From positions 806,001-870,000 of the forward strand of contig CAVTVQ010000006.1 in assembly GCA_963738205.1 (NCBI GenBank): a stretch of DNA of 64,000 bases, given 5' to 3'. Origin of the DNA: DATFQE01 sp963738205 (lineage in GTDB: Bacteria; Actinomycetota; Thermoleophilia; Gaiellales; Gaiellaceae). The notes beneath the pieces are model-generated. The model did not search any database and was not told where the DNA came from. It saw only the letters and a program-made list of their open reading frames with translations. Within the stretch, counting starts at the first letter, position 1, and each line of letters starts with the position of its first letter. The translations under genes and the position numbers were made by a program. Below, in pieces: positions 52,476-61,368 of this stretch.

Positions 52476-53254
52476 CGACGGTCGGCCTGCTCTTCCCGGG
52501 CGAGATGGGCTCCGCGGTCGGGGGAGCCGCGCGGGCAGAGGTGCTATGGGCGAGTGAGGACCGCAGCGAGGCGACCGCCGCGCGCGCCGCGGCGGCCGGA
52601 CTGCGTGACGTCGAGTCGCTCGAGGCGGTCGTCGCCGAGAGCGACGTGATCATGAGCATCTGCCCGCCGGGCATCGCCGAGTCGGTGGCGCGGAGCGTCG
52701 CCGCAGCGGGCTTCGGCGGCCTCTATGTCGAGGCGAACGCGGTCGCGCCCGCACGCGTGGAGCGGATCGCAGGCGAGCTGGGCCTGCGGCTCGTGGACGG
52801 CAGCATCGTCTCTCGCGGCCCGATCGACCTCTACCTCTCGGGCGACGAGGCGGACGTCGAGCGCGTCGCCGCGCTCTTCGCGGGCACGGACGTTGTCGCG
52901 CTCCCGCTGCCCGGCGGCATCGGAGCAGCGTCGGCGCTGAAGATGGCGTTCGGCGGCTGGAACAAGATCGGCGTCCTGCTGGCCGCGCAGGCCCATGCGA
53001 TCGCCTCCGCCTACGGCGTCGGCGAGGCGCTCGCCGCCGAAGGCGTTCCCACCGAGAGCGTCGTCCGCGCGGGCCCGAAGGCCTGGCGCTGGGCTGCCGA
53101 GATGGAGGAGATCGCCGAGACCTGTGCGTCGCTCGGAATCCCGGAGGGACTCGGCCGGGCGGCGGCGGAGGTGTGTGCCCGCTGGGCGGAGCAGCGTGGC
53201 CGAGCGCCCGAGCTCGACGAGCTGCTCGCCGACCTGGCCGCTCGGCCAGCCTAG
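52472..53254 (+). CDS. 6-Phosphogluconate/hydroxyisobutyrate dehydrogenase-like NAD-binding protein
   Basis: 260 aa from GTG at 52472. N-terminal Rossmann fold (VGLLFPGEMGSAVGG), ICPPGIAESVARSV, then a helical C-terminal domain of the DUF1932 type with LKMAFGGWNKIG. The usual GxGxxG is GEMGSAVGG. Substrate unknown. It is translationally coupled to the USP-like gene, although metabolically unrelated to potassium uptake. Confidence 0.7.
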   Translation: MTTVGLLFPGEMGSAVGGAARAEVLWASEDRSEATAARAAAAGLRDVESLEAVVAESDVIMSICPPGIAESVARSVAAAGFGGLYVEANAVAPARVERIAGELGLRLVDGSIVSRGPIDLYLSGDEADVERVAALFAGTDVVALPLPGGIGAASALKMAFGGWNKIGVLLAAQAHAIASAYGVGEALAAEGVPTESVVRAGPKAWRWAAEMEEIAETCASLGIPEGLGRAAAEVCARWAEQRGRAPELDELLADLAARPA

Positions 53255-53281
53255 ATCGCGCTCTCGTCGTCTTACAGCGCG

Positions 53282-54043
53282 ATGACTCGTCTTCTCGCCG
53301 CCGTCTTCGTGCTCACGCTCGCCACCGCGTGCGGCTCCGGCGGCGAGGACACGTCCGCGGCGGAGAAGGAGCGCGCGCAGGCACGGGCTACGGCTGCCGC
53401 CAGCGGACGCCTGACCGCCCGGCCGCCGGAGAGCCCGCCGACCGAGCCGGCAAAGCCCGGCCTGCACCGCCTGGGCCAGTCTCTGCTCTACGTGCCGCCC
53501 GGGGACGGCCCGAAGCAGCTCGTCGTCACGCTGCACGGTGCGACCGAGAGCCCCGAGGCGGCGCTCGCGCTCCTGCGCCCGTACGCGGACCGTGCGGGGC
53601 TGATGCTGCTGGCCCCGAAATCGCAGGGTGTGACCTGGGACATCGTGCAGGGCGGCGGCTTCGGGCCGGACGTCGCCGCGATCGACCGGCTGCTCGAGCA
53701 GGTCTTCGGCGAGTATCAGGTCGCGGACGTCGCCGTGGCCGGTTTCTCCGACGGTGCGTCGTACGCGCTCTCGCTCGGGCTGATCAACGGCGACCTGTTC
53801 CGCTCGGTGATCGCGTTCTCGGCGGGCTTCATCGCGCTCGGCGAGCCGAAGGGGCAGCCGCGGTTGTTCGTCTCGCACGGGACGCACGACTCGGTGCTGC
53901 CGATCGGGCGGACGAGCCGTCGCGGCGTTCCGCGCCTCCGGGCGTCGGGCTACAACGTGCGCTACCGCGAGTTCGACGGCGACCACGAGGTGCCCCCGCA
54001 GATCGCGCGCGAGGCGGTCGCCGGCTCGTGCTACGTCAGCTAG
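53282..54043 (+). CDS. Lipoprotein alpha/beta-hydrolase (carboxylesterase/PHB-depolymerase-like)
   Basis: 253 aa. Lipobox LATAC puts the lipid on Cys17. The nucleophile elbow is GFSDGASY, the acid lies in SHGTHDSVLPIG and the His in EFDGDHEVP, giving a complete Ser-Asp-His triad. LVVTLHGATESPE is the oxyanion region. Membrane-tethered outside the cell; substrate unknown. The 3' end overlaps the convergent GFA gene by 8 bp. Confidence 0.78.
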   Translation: MTRLLAAVFVLTLATACGSGGEDTSAAEKERAQARATAAASGRLTARPPESPPTEPAKPGLHRLGQSLLYVPPGDGPKQLVVTLHGATESPEAALALLRPYADRAGLMLLAPKSQGVTWDIVQGGGFGPDVAAIDRLLEQVFGEYQVADVAVAGFSDGASYALSLGLINGDLFRSVIAFSAGFIALGEPKGQPRLFVSHGTHDSVLPIGRTSRRGVPRLRASGYNVRYREFDGDHEVPPQIAREAVAGSCYVS

Positions 54044-54458
54044 CTGGTTTGCCCTCCGGGTAACGAGGGAGGTCGTCGTCGGGAATCGGCTCCCAGGCGG
54101 CCGCATACGCCACGAACTGGCGGTGCTGCGGACGGATGCCCGGATCGTCGTCGAAGAGCCCGAGCCGGACGCTCGTCGGCTCGCCGCCGCTCGGCGGCCG
54201 GCTGAAGAGCGCCGACCCGCAGGTCGAGCAGAAGGCCTTGTGGAAGCCGTCGGGCGGCGCGAACCACTTCACGAGCTCCTCGCCGTTGACGAACCGCACC
54301 GCCCCTGGCCGGACGCGCACCTGCGCAGAGGCCGCGGTTCCGGTGCGCCGCTGGCAGCGCGTGCAGTGGCAGTACGACGCCGCCACCGGCGGCTCCGTCA
54401 GCTCGAAGCGAACGCCGCCGCAGAGGCAGCCACCCGTCAACGCCGCGGCCGCGCTCAT
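54036..54458 (-). CDS. GFA-family glutathione-dependent formaldehyde-activating-like protein
   Basis: 140 aa from ATG at 54458. Zinc cysteines lie in GGCLCGGVRFE, SYCHCTRCQRRTG and FCSTCGSALF, the CxC-CxCxxC-CxxC pattern of this family. Members bind zinc and thiol adducts; true Gfa activity is not established for most. Overlaps the TfoX-like gene by 4 bp. Confidence 0.82.
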   Translation of the reverse strand: MSAAAALTGGCLCGGVRFELTEPPVAASYCHCTRCQRRTGTAASAQVRVRPGAVRFVNGEELVKWFAPPDGFHKAFCSTCGSALFSRPPSGGEPTSVRLGLFDDDPGIRPQHRQFVAYAAAWEPIPDDDLPRYPEGKPAS

Positions 54459-54784
54459 TTCGGCGGCAGCGTCTCCGCGAAGTCGATGCCCCGGGTGACC
54501 CACCCGCCGAGGCCGTCCTCGGTCGAGGTCGCGCCCGGGCCGACGAGGATCCAGCCCTTTATCGGCCTGCCGCTCATGTCGAAGATCCGCACGTCGTCCT
54601 CGGCGAGCGCCTCGTCGGTCTGCTCGGGCGCGAGCCGGACGATCAGGTCGCTCCCGTGTACGCCCACGGCCATGTTGCCCTTGAGCAGGAAGGCGAGCCC
54701 GCCGAACATGCGCTTCTCCTCGATGCCTTCGGCACCGCCGAGCGACTCGCGGACGCGGCCGGCCAGCTCCTCGTCGACCGCCAT
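54455..54784 (-). CDS. TfoX N-terminal-domain family protein
   Basis: 109 aa. EEKRMFGGLAFLLKGNMAVGV is the characteristic TfoX_N segment, with DLIVRLAPEQ and the GRPIKGWILVGP tail. Stand-alone TfoX_N proteins are common and of unclear function. One base overlaps with the preceding diiron gene (TGATG). Confidence 0.8.
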   Translation of the reverse strand: MAVDEELAGRVRESLGGAEGIEEKRMFGGLAFLLKGNMAVGVHGSDLIVRLAPEQTDEALAEDDVRIFDMSGRPIKGWILVGPGATSTEDGLGGWVTRGIDFAETLPPK

Positions 54785-55611
54785 CAGGAGAAGGGCAGCT
54801 CCACCGCTGCCACGTCGAGGCCGAGCGACTTCGCCAGGCGGATGCCCTGGTTCAGGTCTTCGCGCAGATTCTCGAGGTCGCGCGAGCGCATCGCGGTGCC
54901 GATGAACGCCCGCTCGCGGGGCCGCCAGAGGGCGTGCTCGACGAAGATCGGCATCATCTTGTTGGCCACGTCGATCAGGCTCTTCTTGGTCTTCTTGTCG
55001 GCGTTCTCCAGCAGGATCTTCTCGTAGGCCATGCCCGCGCCGTGGTGGATGCCGTCGTCGACGGTCAGCCGGTTGCAGAGGTCTTCCAGCACCGTCCCCG
55101 GCGCGGACCGGGCGATCAGCCGGAAGCGCGGGATGATCAGCCGCTCGAAGAAGACCTGCATCAGGAAGACCTTCTCCTCGAGCGTGTCGAGGTCGAGGAA
55201 CATCCGCGCCAGGCGGTCGAGGTGCGGGTCGTGCTCGGCGGTGCCGCCCGTCTGGCCGGCGAGCCGGAGCCAGGCTTCGGTATGGCGCGCCTCGTCCTGC
55301 ACCATCGTCGTGTAGTAGAGCTTCGCCTCCGGGTCGGGCGCGATCGAGAGCAGCTGCGACGCCATCTCGACGGCGAACTGGTCGGCCTGGAGCTGCTGCG
55401 TGATCACCGAGCGCCAGAGGTCGCGGCGCCGCGCCTTCCGCTCGGGTGACAGGGCCGCGCGACCCTCCGGCACCGGGGGTACGTCCCCCCACGGCAGGTC
55501 GCGCGTCCGCCACTCCTTCTTCTTCGCGAGCTGGTAGTAGCGGAGGACGCCCTCGTAGCGCTCCTCACGCGGCGAGCCGCTCTCGGCGAGCTGCTGGGTT
55601 CCCGACTGCAT
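54784..55611 (-). CDS. Ferritin-like/R2-like diiron protein
   Basis: 275 aa. A four-helix bundle carries metal-ligand pairs QDEARHTEAW (Glu-x2-His) and VDDGIHHGAG; it resembles ribonucleotide-reductase R2/R2-like oxidases. Glu in FAVEMASQLL and FFERLII could complete the site. The second helix pair has Asp-Gly-Ile-His instead of the usual Glu-x2-His, so iron binding or chemistry is uncertain. The frame is open upstream, but ATG at 55611 fits the family start. First of a three-gene overlapping unit. Confidence 0.7.
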   Translation of the reverse strand: MQSGTQQLAESGSPREERYEGVLRYYQLAKKKEWRTRDLPWGDVPPVPEGRAALSPERKARRRDLWRSVITQQLQADQFAVEMASQLLSIAPDPEAKLYYTTMVQDEARHTEAWLRLAGQTGGTAEHDPHLDRLARMFLDLDTLEEKVFLMQVFFERLIIPRFRLIARSAPGTVLEDLCNRLTVDDGIHHGAGMAYEKILLENADKKTKKSLIDVANKMMPIFVEHALWRPRERAFIGTAMRSRDLENLREDLNQGIRLAKSLGLDVAAVELPFS

Positions 55612-55656
55612 CGCGGAGAGGTTAACCGGCCTGCGAGGGACCGCCACAATGAGGCC

Positions 55657-55956
55657 ATGAGCACCACGCTCGCGCCCGCCGAGATCGAGGTCGAGCAGCC
55701 GCAGGGCGAAGACGACCCCGAATACGACCGGCCGTGGATCGTGATCGTCTGGAACGACCCGATCAACCTGATGTCGTACGTGACGCTCGTCTTCCAGAAG
55801 CTCTTCGGCTACGGGCTCGCGGAGGCGACCCGGCTGATGCTGCAGGTACACGAGGAGGGCAAAGCCGTCGTCGCCAGCGGAACCAGGGAGAAGTCGGAGC
55901 TCGACGTCTCGCGCCTGCATGCCCACGGGCTCTGGGCGACGATGCAGCAGGACTAG
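55657..55956 (+). CDS. clpS: ATP-dependent Clp protease adaptor ClpS
   Basis: 99 aa. WIVIVWNDPINLMSYVTLVFQKLFGYG is the substrate-binding NDP region, with the VHEEGKAVV loop. ClpS brings N-degron substrates to ClpA/ClpC. It is followed by DUF2017, the usual actinobacterial pair, after 2 bp. Divergent from the diiron gene. Confidence 0.95.
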   Translation: MSTTLAPAEIEVEQPQGEDDPEYDRPWIVIVWNDPINLMSYVTLVFQKLFGYGLAEATRLMLQVHEEGKAVVASGTREKSELDVSRLHAHGLWATMQQD

Positions 55957-55958
55957 CC

Positions 55959-56435
55959 GTGGCCTTTCGACGGCAGATCAGGCGCGGCCGCGGCGGCGAG
56001 ATCCTACTCCGGCTTCGCGAGGACGAGCGCGAGTTGCTGCGGACGCTGTGCGCGGAGCTGCGCGTGCGCATCGAGGAAGACCCGGCCGACGACGACCTGC
56101 GCCGCCTGTTCCCGCCCGCTCACACCGACGACGCCGATGCCGACGACGACTACCGGCGCCTGGTCGGCAACCAGCTGGTGAACGGCCGCACGCAGGCGCT
56201 CGAAACCGTCCAGCGCACGGCCGACAGCGACAGCCTGTCGGCCGCCGAGGCGGAAGCCTGGCTGACGGTGTTGAACGACCTGCGGCTCGTGCTCGGGACG
56301 AGGCTCGACGTCACCGAGGAGATGTCCTTCGACCTCGACCCGTCCGACCCGCGCACGCCCGAGCTCGCCCTGTACGCGTACCTCTCGTGGCTGCAGGAGC
56401 AGCTCGTCGAGGCGCTCGCGTCCCGGTTGAGCTAG
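55959..56435 (+). CDS. DUF2017 family protein
   Basis: 158 aa from GTG at 55959. Acidic, helical; DERELLRTLCAELR, DLRRLFPPAHTDD and AYLSWLQEQLVEAL fit the DUF2017 family that follows clpS in actinobacteria. The fixed neighbourhood implies a role linked to N-degron proteolysis, but the activity is unknown. Confidence 0.85.
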   Translation: MAFRRQIRRGRGGEILLRLREDERELLRTLCAELRVRIEEDPADDDLRRLFPPAHTDDADADDDYRRLVGNQLVNGRTQALETVQRTADSDSLSAAEAEAWLTVLNDLRLVLGTRLDVTEEMSFDLDPSDPRTPELALYAYLSWLQEQLVEALASRLS

Positions 56436-56598
56436 GAGTGTTTGGCGGAATACCGCTCGTCGCCGGGGTGCGATGGTCGTTCCGAGGCAAGGGACGCAGG
56501 GAGCGTTCGTATGCGCAGCTATACGGGCGCGACCGAGGACGCCGCCTCGGGGCGAGCAGCGCGGCCCGGCGGCACAGTCGCTATTGCGCCAAATGCTC

Positions 56599-57324
56599 CT
56601 AGTCGACCTTGACGAGCTCCTCACGGCCCGAGCCGCCGGAGACGTCGACGGTGAGGACCAGGCCCACGCCCTTCGCGTAGAACTTGTGCTCCAGCACGTC
56701 CGGCTCGAGCGGCGTGTAGTCCTTCGTCATCAAGACGTCCTCGTAGGAGCCCGCAGGGACCTCCACGCGTTCGTCGAGGCTCAGGACATCGGCCGAGTCC
56801 TCGGCCTCGCCCTTGAAGTACTCCTGCCGGTAGCTCATGCCGACCTCGGGCTCGGCCGGCATGACGATGCCGGCCTGAGCTCCGTCGACGGCCGCCTCCC
56901 AGGACCCTTTCGAGGTGACGAACTTCCCGCGCTCGTACTCCTTCGTGGCCTCGCCCATGTACCAGACGTTGCCGTCGAGGTCCTGCGCGTACCAGTCGTA
57001 GGTGTCCTCCAGGAGCTCCCCGTCCTCGGTCACGACGTCGTGGACGACGAGAGCCTCGATTCCCGCGATGCGCTTCGTCCGGTCGAGCACCGTGACGACC
57101 ACGCGCTTACGCGTGCCATCCGGCTCCGTCTCCCGGTAGACCCACCGACGTCGGGGCGCCAACGGGAAGTACGGGTTGTCGATCTGCGCGGAGAAGTCGT
57201 CCGGGGCGAGCTCCACGGTCTCGCTGCCCTGCGGCAGCGAGCGCGCCTTCGAGTCCCCAGCCCCGCAGCCGGGCGCGAACGAAACAGCGGCTGCGGTTGC
57301 GATCAGTGCGAGTTTCGTCGTCAT
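56599..57324 (-). CDS. Hypothetical lipoprotein
   Basis: 241 aa. Lipobox SFAPGC with Cys20 as lipid anchor. The mature part is beta-rich, with NPYFPLAPRRRWVYRE, DTYDWYAQDLDGNVWYMG and a final VEVPAGSYEDVLMTKD. The repeated W/Y aromatic strands suggest an outer-face beta-sandwich. Related sequences are found in soil actinobacteria with no assigned function. Its 5' side faces the kinase gene 57401-58762 on the same strand. Confidence 0.65.
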   Translation of the reverse strand: MTTKLALIATAAAVSFAPGCGAGDSKARSLPQGSETVELAPDDFSAQIDNPYFPLAPRRRWVYRETEPDGTRKRVVVTVLDRTKRIAGIEALVVHDVVTEDGELLEDTYDWYAQDLDGNVWYMGEATKEYERGKFVTSKGSWEAAVDGAQAGIVMPAEPEVGMSYRQEYFKGEAEDSADVLSLDERVEVPAGSYEDVLMTKDYTPLEPDVLEHKFYAKGVGLVLTVDVSGGSGREELVKVD

Positions 57325-57400
57325 GCCGACCCACGCTAGGGCGGCCGGATGAGAGAGAAATGAGGCTCGCCGTCTGCTTAGGCCGTCCGCGGCGACGACC

Positions 57401-58762
57401 TCAAGGCAAGAGCAACGTCACCTCTGCCCCACCGCCGTCGACGTTTCGCGCCGCTGCTGAGCCACCGTGCGCCCGCAGGATCGCGTCGACGATCGCGAGG
57501 CCGAGTCCGGCTGCGCCCCGCGAGCGAGCCTCGTCCGCGCGGCTGAAGCGCTCGAACGCACGGGGGATGAACCCCGGCGGGAAGCCAGCGCCCTCGTCGG
57601 TCACGCGCAGGGCAATCGCGCCGTTCTGCCCCAGCGCCTCCAGCCGGACGGTGCCGGAGCCGTAACGGATCGCGTTGTCCACGAGGTTGCCGAGCGCCTG
57701 CTCGAGCCGAGGCCGGTCGCCGACGGCGCTCAGCTCCGCAGGCGCGTCCACCTCGACGGACACGCCCGCTTCCTCCGCCCTCCCGGCGAAGCGGCCGGCG
57801 ACGGTCTCGAGCAAGGCCCGCGCGGCGAGCGGAGTGGCCACCAGCCGCAACTGGCCCTCGTCGGAACGGGCGAGCACGAGCAGGTCCTCGGCCAGAGCGG
57901 TGAGCCGGTCGGTCTCCTCGACTGCGGAAGCGATCGCGGCGCGCAGCTCCTCGGCCGACCGTGGATGGCGGAGCGCGAGCTCGAGCTCGGTCTTCAGGAG
58001 GGCGAGCGGCGTCCGCAGCTCGTGGCTCGCCTCCGCGACGAACCGCCGCTCCCGTTCGAACCCGGCCTCGATGCGGGCCAGCATGTCGTTCAGCGTGCGC
58101 GCGAGGCGCGCCACCTCGTCATCGGCCTCGGGCACAGGCAGGCGGCGGCCGCCGACGGTGGCCGAGATCTCCTGCGCGCGGCGGCGCATGGACTCGACCG
58201 GCCGCAGCGCGGCGCCGGCGAGCAGGTAGCCGGCCAGCGAGGCCAGCAGGAGGGCGATCGGCCCGCCGATCAGCAGTTGCCGGCGCAGCGCGGCGAGCGC
58301 CTCGTCGCGGTCGCCGAGCGAGGAACCGGCGACCACGACGACTCGTCCGTCGTCGGCCTGAACCGGCGCCGCGAGCAGGCGCACGCGGCCGGTGTCCAGG
58401 TCCGGCAGCGGGCCGTGTTCCACGATCACGCTGTGCTCTCGGGCGCTCGCGAGCTGCTCGGGTGCGAGGAGCGGGGTGCGTTCGAGGGGAGGCGTGACGC
58501 TCAGCACGCGCCCGTCCGGCGCGACCACCTGGGCGAAGGCCTCCTCGCCCTCGGCGAGCCTGGTGCCGCCCTCGAGCCCGGATCCCGTCCGGCGGACGAG
58601 CGCTGCCACGTCGTCGGCTCGGGCCTGGAGGTTCTGGTCGATCTGCTCGTCGAGCGTGCCCTGCAGACGCACGTAGAGGAAGGCCCCCGTGATCGCCAGC
58701 AGCGTGGCCATCGCGATGGCAAACGCGAGCGTCAGCCGGAGCCGAAGCGTCAGGCGCTTCAC
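57401..58762 (-). CDS. Sensor histidine kinase
   Basis: 453 aa from GTG at 58762. Two membrane helices (about 11-32 and 163-185) bracket an extracytoplasmic sensor; then HAMP (about 186-238), HisKA with His247 in EASHELRTPLALL and HATPase (NLVDNAIRYG, DEGAGFPPGF, GLGLAIVDAI). It should phosphorylate the regulator encoded just upstream, overlapping by 4 bp. The PepSY-like protein gene diverging at 59566 is a likely target or signal modulator. Confidence 0.93.
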   Translation of the reverse strand: MKRLTLRLRLTLAFAIAMATLLAITGAFLYVRLQGTLDEQIDQNLQARADDVAALVRRTGSGLEGGTRLAEGEEAFAQVVAPDGRVLSVTPPLERTPLLAPEQLASAREHSVIVEHGPLPDLDTGRVRLLAAPVQADDGRVVVVAGSSLGDRDEALAALRRQLLIGGPIALLLASLAGYLLAGAALRPVESMRRRAQEISATVGGRRLPVPEADDEVARLARTLNDMLARIEAGFERERRFVAEASHELRTPLALLKTELELALRHPRSAEELRAAIASAVEETDRLTALAEDLLVLARSDEGQLRLVATPLAARALLETVAGRFAGRAEEAGVSVEVDAPAELSAVGDRPRLEQALGNLVDNAIRYGSGTVRLEALGQNGAIALRVTDEGAGFPPGFIPRAFERFSRADEARSRGAAGLGLAIVDAILRAHGGSAAARNVDGGGAEVTLLLP

Positions 58763-59439
58763 GAGCCGCCGTCCGTGCGCAGGCGGTAGCCGGCGCCACG
58801 CACCGTCTCGAGCGACTCGCGGCCGAACGGTCGGTCGATCTTCTCGCGCAGGTAGCGGACGTAGACGTCGATCACGTTCGACCGATGCTCGTACTCGTAG
58901 TCCCAGGCGTGCTCGAGCAGCTCGAAGCGGGAGAGCACCCGGCCGGGGCGGCGCATGAACGTCTCCAGCAGCGCGAACTCCTTCGGGGAGAGCTCCACCT
59001 CCGCCTCGCCGCGCCACACGTTCCTCGTCGCCGGGTCGAGTCGCAGGTCGCCGACGGCCAGGATCGCCGGCCGCTCGGGCGTGCCGCGGCGGGCCAGCGC
59101 CCGCAGCCGGGCGAGCAGCTCGGCGAACGCGAACGGCTTCGTCAGGTAGTCGTCGGCGCCGGCGTCGAGGCCGCCGATCCGATCCTCGAGCCCGTCGCGG
59201 GCCGTCAGCATCAGGACGGGCGACCACACCCCGTCCGCCCGCAGGCGGCGGCACACCTCGATGCCGTCGACCCCCGGCAGCATCAGGTCGAGGACGATCG
59301 CGTCGTAGTCCGTGCTCCGCGCCATCCACAGAGCGTCCTCGCCGGTCCCCGCGATGTCCGCCGCGTACGCCTCCTCGGTCAACCCACGCCGCAGCAGCGC
59401 TGCGAGCTTCAGCTCGTCCTCGACGACCAGGATGCGCAT
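58759..59439 (-). CDS. OmpR-family response regulator
   Basis: 226 aa. Receiver with Asp51 in AIVLDLMLPG and Lys of YLTKPF; OmpR winged helix (LSPKEFALLETFMRRPGRVLSR, VDVYVRYLREKI). Divergent from the PepSY-like gene across 126 bp, a region likely to contain both promoters and this regulator's own binding site. Confidence 0.94.
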   Translation of the reverse strand: MRILVVEDELKLAALLRRGLTEEAYAADIAGTGEDALWMARSTDYDAIVLDLMLPGVDGIEVCRRLRADGVWSPVLMLTARDGLEDRIGGLDAGADDYLTKPFAFAELLARLRALARRGTPERPAILAVGDLRLDPATRNVWRGEAEVELSPKEFALLETFMRRPGRVLSRFELLEHAWDYEYEHRSNVIDVYVRYLREKIDRPFGRESLETVRGAGYRLRTDGGS

Positions 59440-59565
59440 GTCTCCATTGTTTCCGGCTGAAGATGAGAGCCGCGTGAGAGCGATGGCGCCACGCTCTCAT
59501 GGACGTTTCACCTACGGCCGTTACCGTCCGGCGGGCACGACCGTTCCAACAGCGAAGGAGCACTG

Positions 59566-59922
59566 ATGAACTCACGCCTGCTCAAGATCGCTGCGGCCGT
59601 CACCGTGGCCAGGGCACTCGCGCTCGGCGGCGCCGCGTGGGCGATCGCAGGCTCGGGCGACGACGAGGGCAACGCAACCGGCCCGGCCGCCGACAAGGCA
59701 AAGGCGGCCGCGCTCGCCCAAGTCGGTGGGAAGGCCAACGCCGTCGAGCGCGACAACGAGAAGGGCGCCACCTGGGAAGTCGAGGTGACGAAGGCCGACG
59801 GCAACACCGTCGACGTCCGCCTCGACCAGAACTACCGCGTGCTGGTGGTGGACGGCGACTCCGAGACCAACGACGAAGGCGCCGGCTCGGGCGACGGCGG
59901 CGAGAACGAGTCGGGTGGCTGA
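59566..59922 (+). CDS. Secreted PepSY-like small protein
   Basis: 118 aa. Signal peptide (about 1-29), then a domain with AALAQVGGKANAVERDNEKG and WEVEVTKADGNTVDVRLD, matching PepSY repeats in which an alpha helix is followed by two strands. Acidic tail. An AAGGAG-type ribosome site lies six bases before ATG. Divergent partner of the two-component genes; PepSY proteins of this type are often controlled by such systems. Confidence 0.8.
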   Translation: MNSRLLKIAAAVTVARALALGGAAWAIAGSGDDEGNATGPAADKAKAAALAQVGGKANAVERDNEKGATWEVEVTKADGNTVDVRLDQNYRVLVVDGDSETNDEGAGSGDGGENESGG

Positions 59923-60106
59923 GACCGGCCCGACCGGCGACCCGCACGACCTCCTGACGGAGCTCGGCCGTAGCGGCGAGGAGCTCGCTGCGGCCGAGCG
60001 CCGCGCCCGCACGTTCCTCTCGCTGCACGGCGTTCGCGACCAGACCACGCGCGACCTCCGGCTGATGCTGCGAGAACGTCTGGCAGAGCCGTCTCAGCGA
60101 ACGTAA
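59915..60106 (+). CDS. Hypothetical 63-residue protein
   Basis: GTG at 59915 overlaps the end of the PepSY-like gene by 8 bp. Acidic-to-basic helical protein with LLTELGRSGEELAAAERRAR and TTRDLRLMLRER. Codons end mostly in G/C as in real genes here. It stops 50 bp before the terminator at 60157-60191, which would close the two-gene transcript. Function unknown. Confidence 0.5.
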   Translation: MAETGPTGDPHDLLTELGRSGEELAAAERRARTFLSLHGVRDQTTRDLRLMLRERLAEPSQRT

Positions 60107-60156
60107 CGCGGGAATCTTTCTCCCGCCCCGAGCGTTTTGTTCTGTGCAGGGAAAGC

Positions 60157-60191
60157 CGGCCCCGCGGAAGCGGAAACCGGGGCCGTTTTTC
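60157..60191 (+). terminator. Rho-independent terminator
   Basis: An 8-bp perfect stem (60157-60164 with 60178-60185, 13-base loop) is followed by TTTTTC (60186-60191). It ends the PepSY/63-aa transcript just before the sigma-factor gene. A smaller hairpin (6-bp stem) sits at about 60109-60127. Confidence 0.75.
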
Positions 60192-60225
60192 TGTGCACCT
60201 GAACGAATGAGGAAGTGAGGAGCAT

Positions 60226-61260
60226 TTGATTGCAACACCTGAACTGAATGGTTTTCTCGACAGCGCCGAAGAGCGCGGTCTGGTCGCCGAAGAGGCGCTG
60301 GAGACGCTCGCCTTCGACCACGACCTCGATCACGAGGAGGTCGAGGCGCTGCGTGCCGAGCTCGAGGAGCGCGGTGTCGAGATCGCCAAGGAGGAGGAGA
60401 AGGTCCGGCCTGCGACGCCCGAGCCCGCTCAGCTCCTGTCCACCGACTCGCTCACGATGTTCATGAACGAGATCGGCCGGTATGAGCTGCTTACGGCAGC
60501 CGAGGAGGTCGAGCTGGCGAAGCGGGTCGAGCGCGGCGACGCCGCTGCGAAGGCCCGGATGATCAACTCGAACCTCCGCCTGGTCGTCTCGATCGCGAAG
60601 CGCTACCAGCGGCAGGGCATCGCGCTCGGCGACCTGATCCAGGACGGGATCATCGGCCTCAACCGCGCGGTCGAGAAGTTCGACTGGCGGAAGGGCTTCA
60701 AGTTCTCGACCTATGCGACCTGGTGGATCCGCCAGGCCTGTCAGCGCGCCGTCGCGAACCAGTCGCGGACGATCCGCGTCCCGACGCACGTGCACGAGCG
60801 GCGCGTCAAGCTGACCCGTGAGGGGCGGAAGTTCGAGCTCGAGCACGGGCGGGAGCCCACGGCCGAGGAGCTGGCGGCGACAACCGGCATCGAGCTGCAG
60901 CACGTCGAGGAGGCACTCGACGTCGCCGAGGTCTCGGCCTCGCTCAACCAGGCGGTCGGCAGCGAAGGCGACGGCGAGCTCGGCGATCTGTTCGCCGACC
61001 CGTGGGCGTCGGATCCGGCCGAGGAGGCCGGTGACTCGCTGCGGCGGCAGGAGGTCCGGGCGGCTGTGCAGTCTCTGCCGGAGCGCGAGCGTCGGATCCT
61101 GGAGCTTCGCTTCGGCTTCGACGGCCAGCAGCAGCCCCTCGAGGCGATCGGCCGCGAGCTGGGGATCACGCGCGAGCGGGTCCGGCAGCTCGAGCGCGAT
61201 GCGCTCGCTCGTCTCGCCCGCAAGCTGGGTGACGACGAAGAGCTCGCCGACGCGGCCTAG
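60226..61260 (+). CDS. RNA polymerase primary-type sigma factor (sigma-70 family)
   Basis: 344 aa from TTG at 60226, with GAGGAG about three bases upstream. Sigma1.2 through 4.2 are present: MFMNEIGRYELLTAAEEVEL, NLRLVVSIAKRYQRQG, GIIGLNRAVEKFDWRKGFKF, YATWWIRQACQRAVAN and GITRERVRQLERDAL. The core matches RpoD/HrdB group 1-2. A short N-terminal region resembles sigma1.1 but is brief, so it is either the housekeeping factor or a close group-2 relative; the rest of the genome would decide. Confidence 0.93.
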   Translation: MIATPELNGFLDSAEERGLVAEEALETLAFDHDLDHEEVEALRAELEERGVEIAKEEEKVRPATPEPAQLLSTDSLTMFMNEIGRYELLTAAEEVELAKRVERGDAAAKARMINSNLRLVVSIAKRYQRQGIALGDLIQDGIIGLNRAVEKFDWRKGFKFSTYATWWIRQACQRAVANQSRTIRVPTHVHERRVKLTREGRKFELEHGREPTAEELAATTGIELQHVEEALDVAEVSASLNQAVGSEGDGELGDLFADPWASDPAEEAGDSLRRQEVRAAVQSLPERERRILELRFGFDGQQQPLEAIGRELGITRERVRQLERDALARLARKLGDDEELADAA

Positions 61261-61278
61261 GCGGCCGAGAGACGAGAA

Positions 61279-61306
61279 CGGGTAGCCGGGGTGACCCGGC
61301 TACCCG
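61279..61306. terminator. Strong hairpin between convergent genes (12-bp stem, GTGA loop)
   Basis: A 12-bp perfect stem (61279-61290 with 61295-61306) is capped by GTGA, a GNRA tetraloop. It is 18 bp past the sigma-factor stop and 62 bp from the convergent isochorismatase stop. It has no T-run on the plus strand, so it may act as a bidirectional or Rho-assisted terminator. Confidence 0.65.
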
Positions 61307-61368
61307 CCGCGGTCAGGTCGGTTGCAGACGGCTGATCGGCGGACGGCCCTCCCCGAGCGCGCTGCGCT

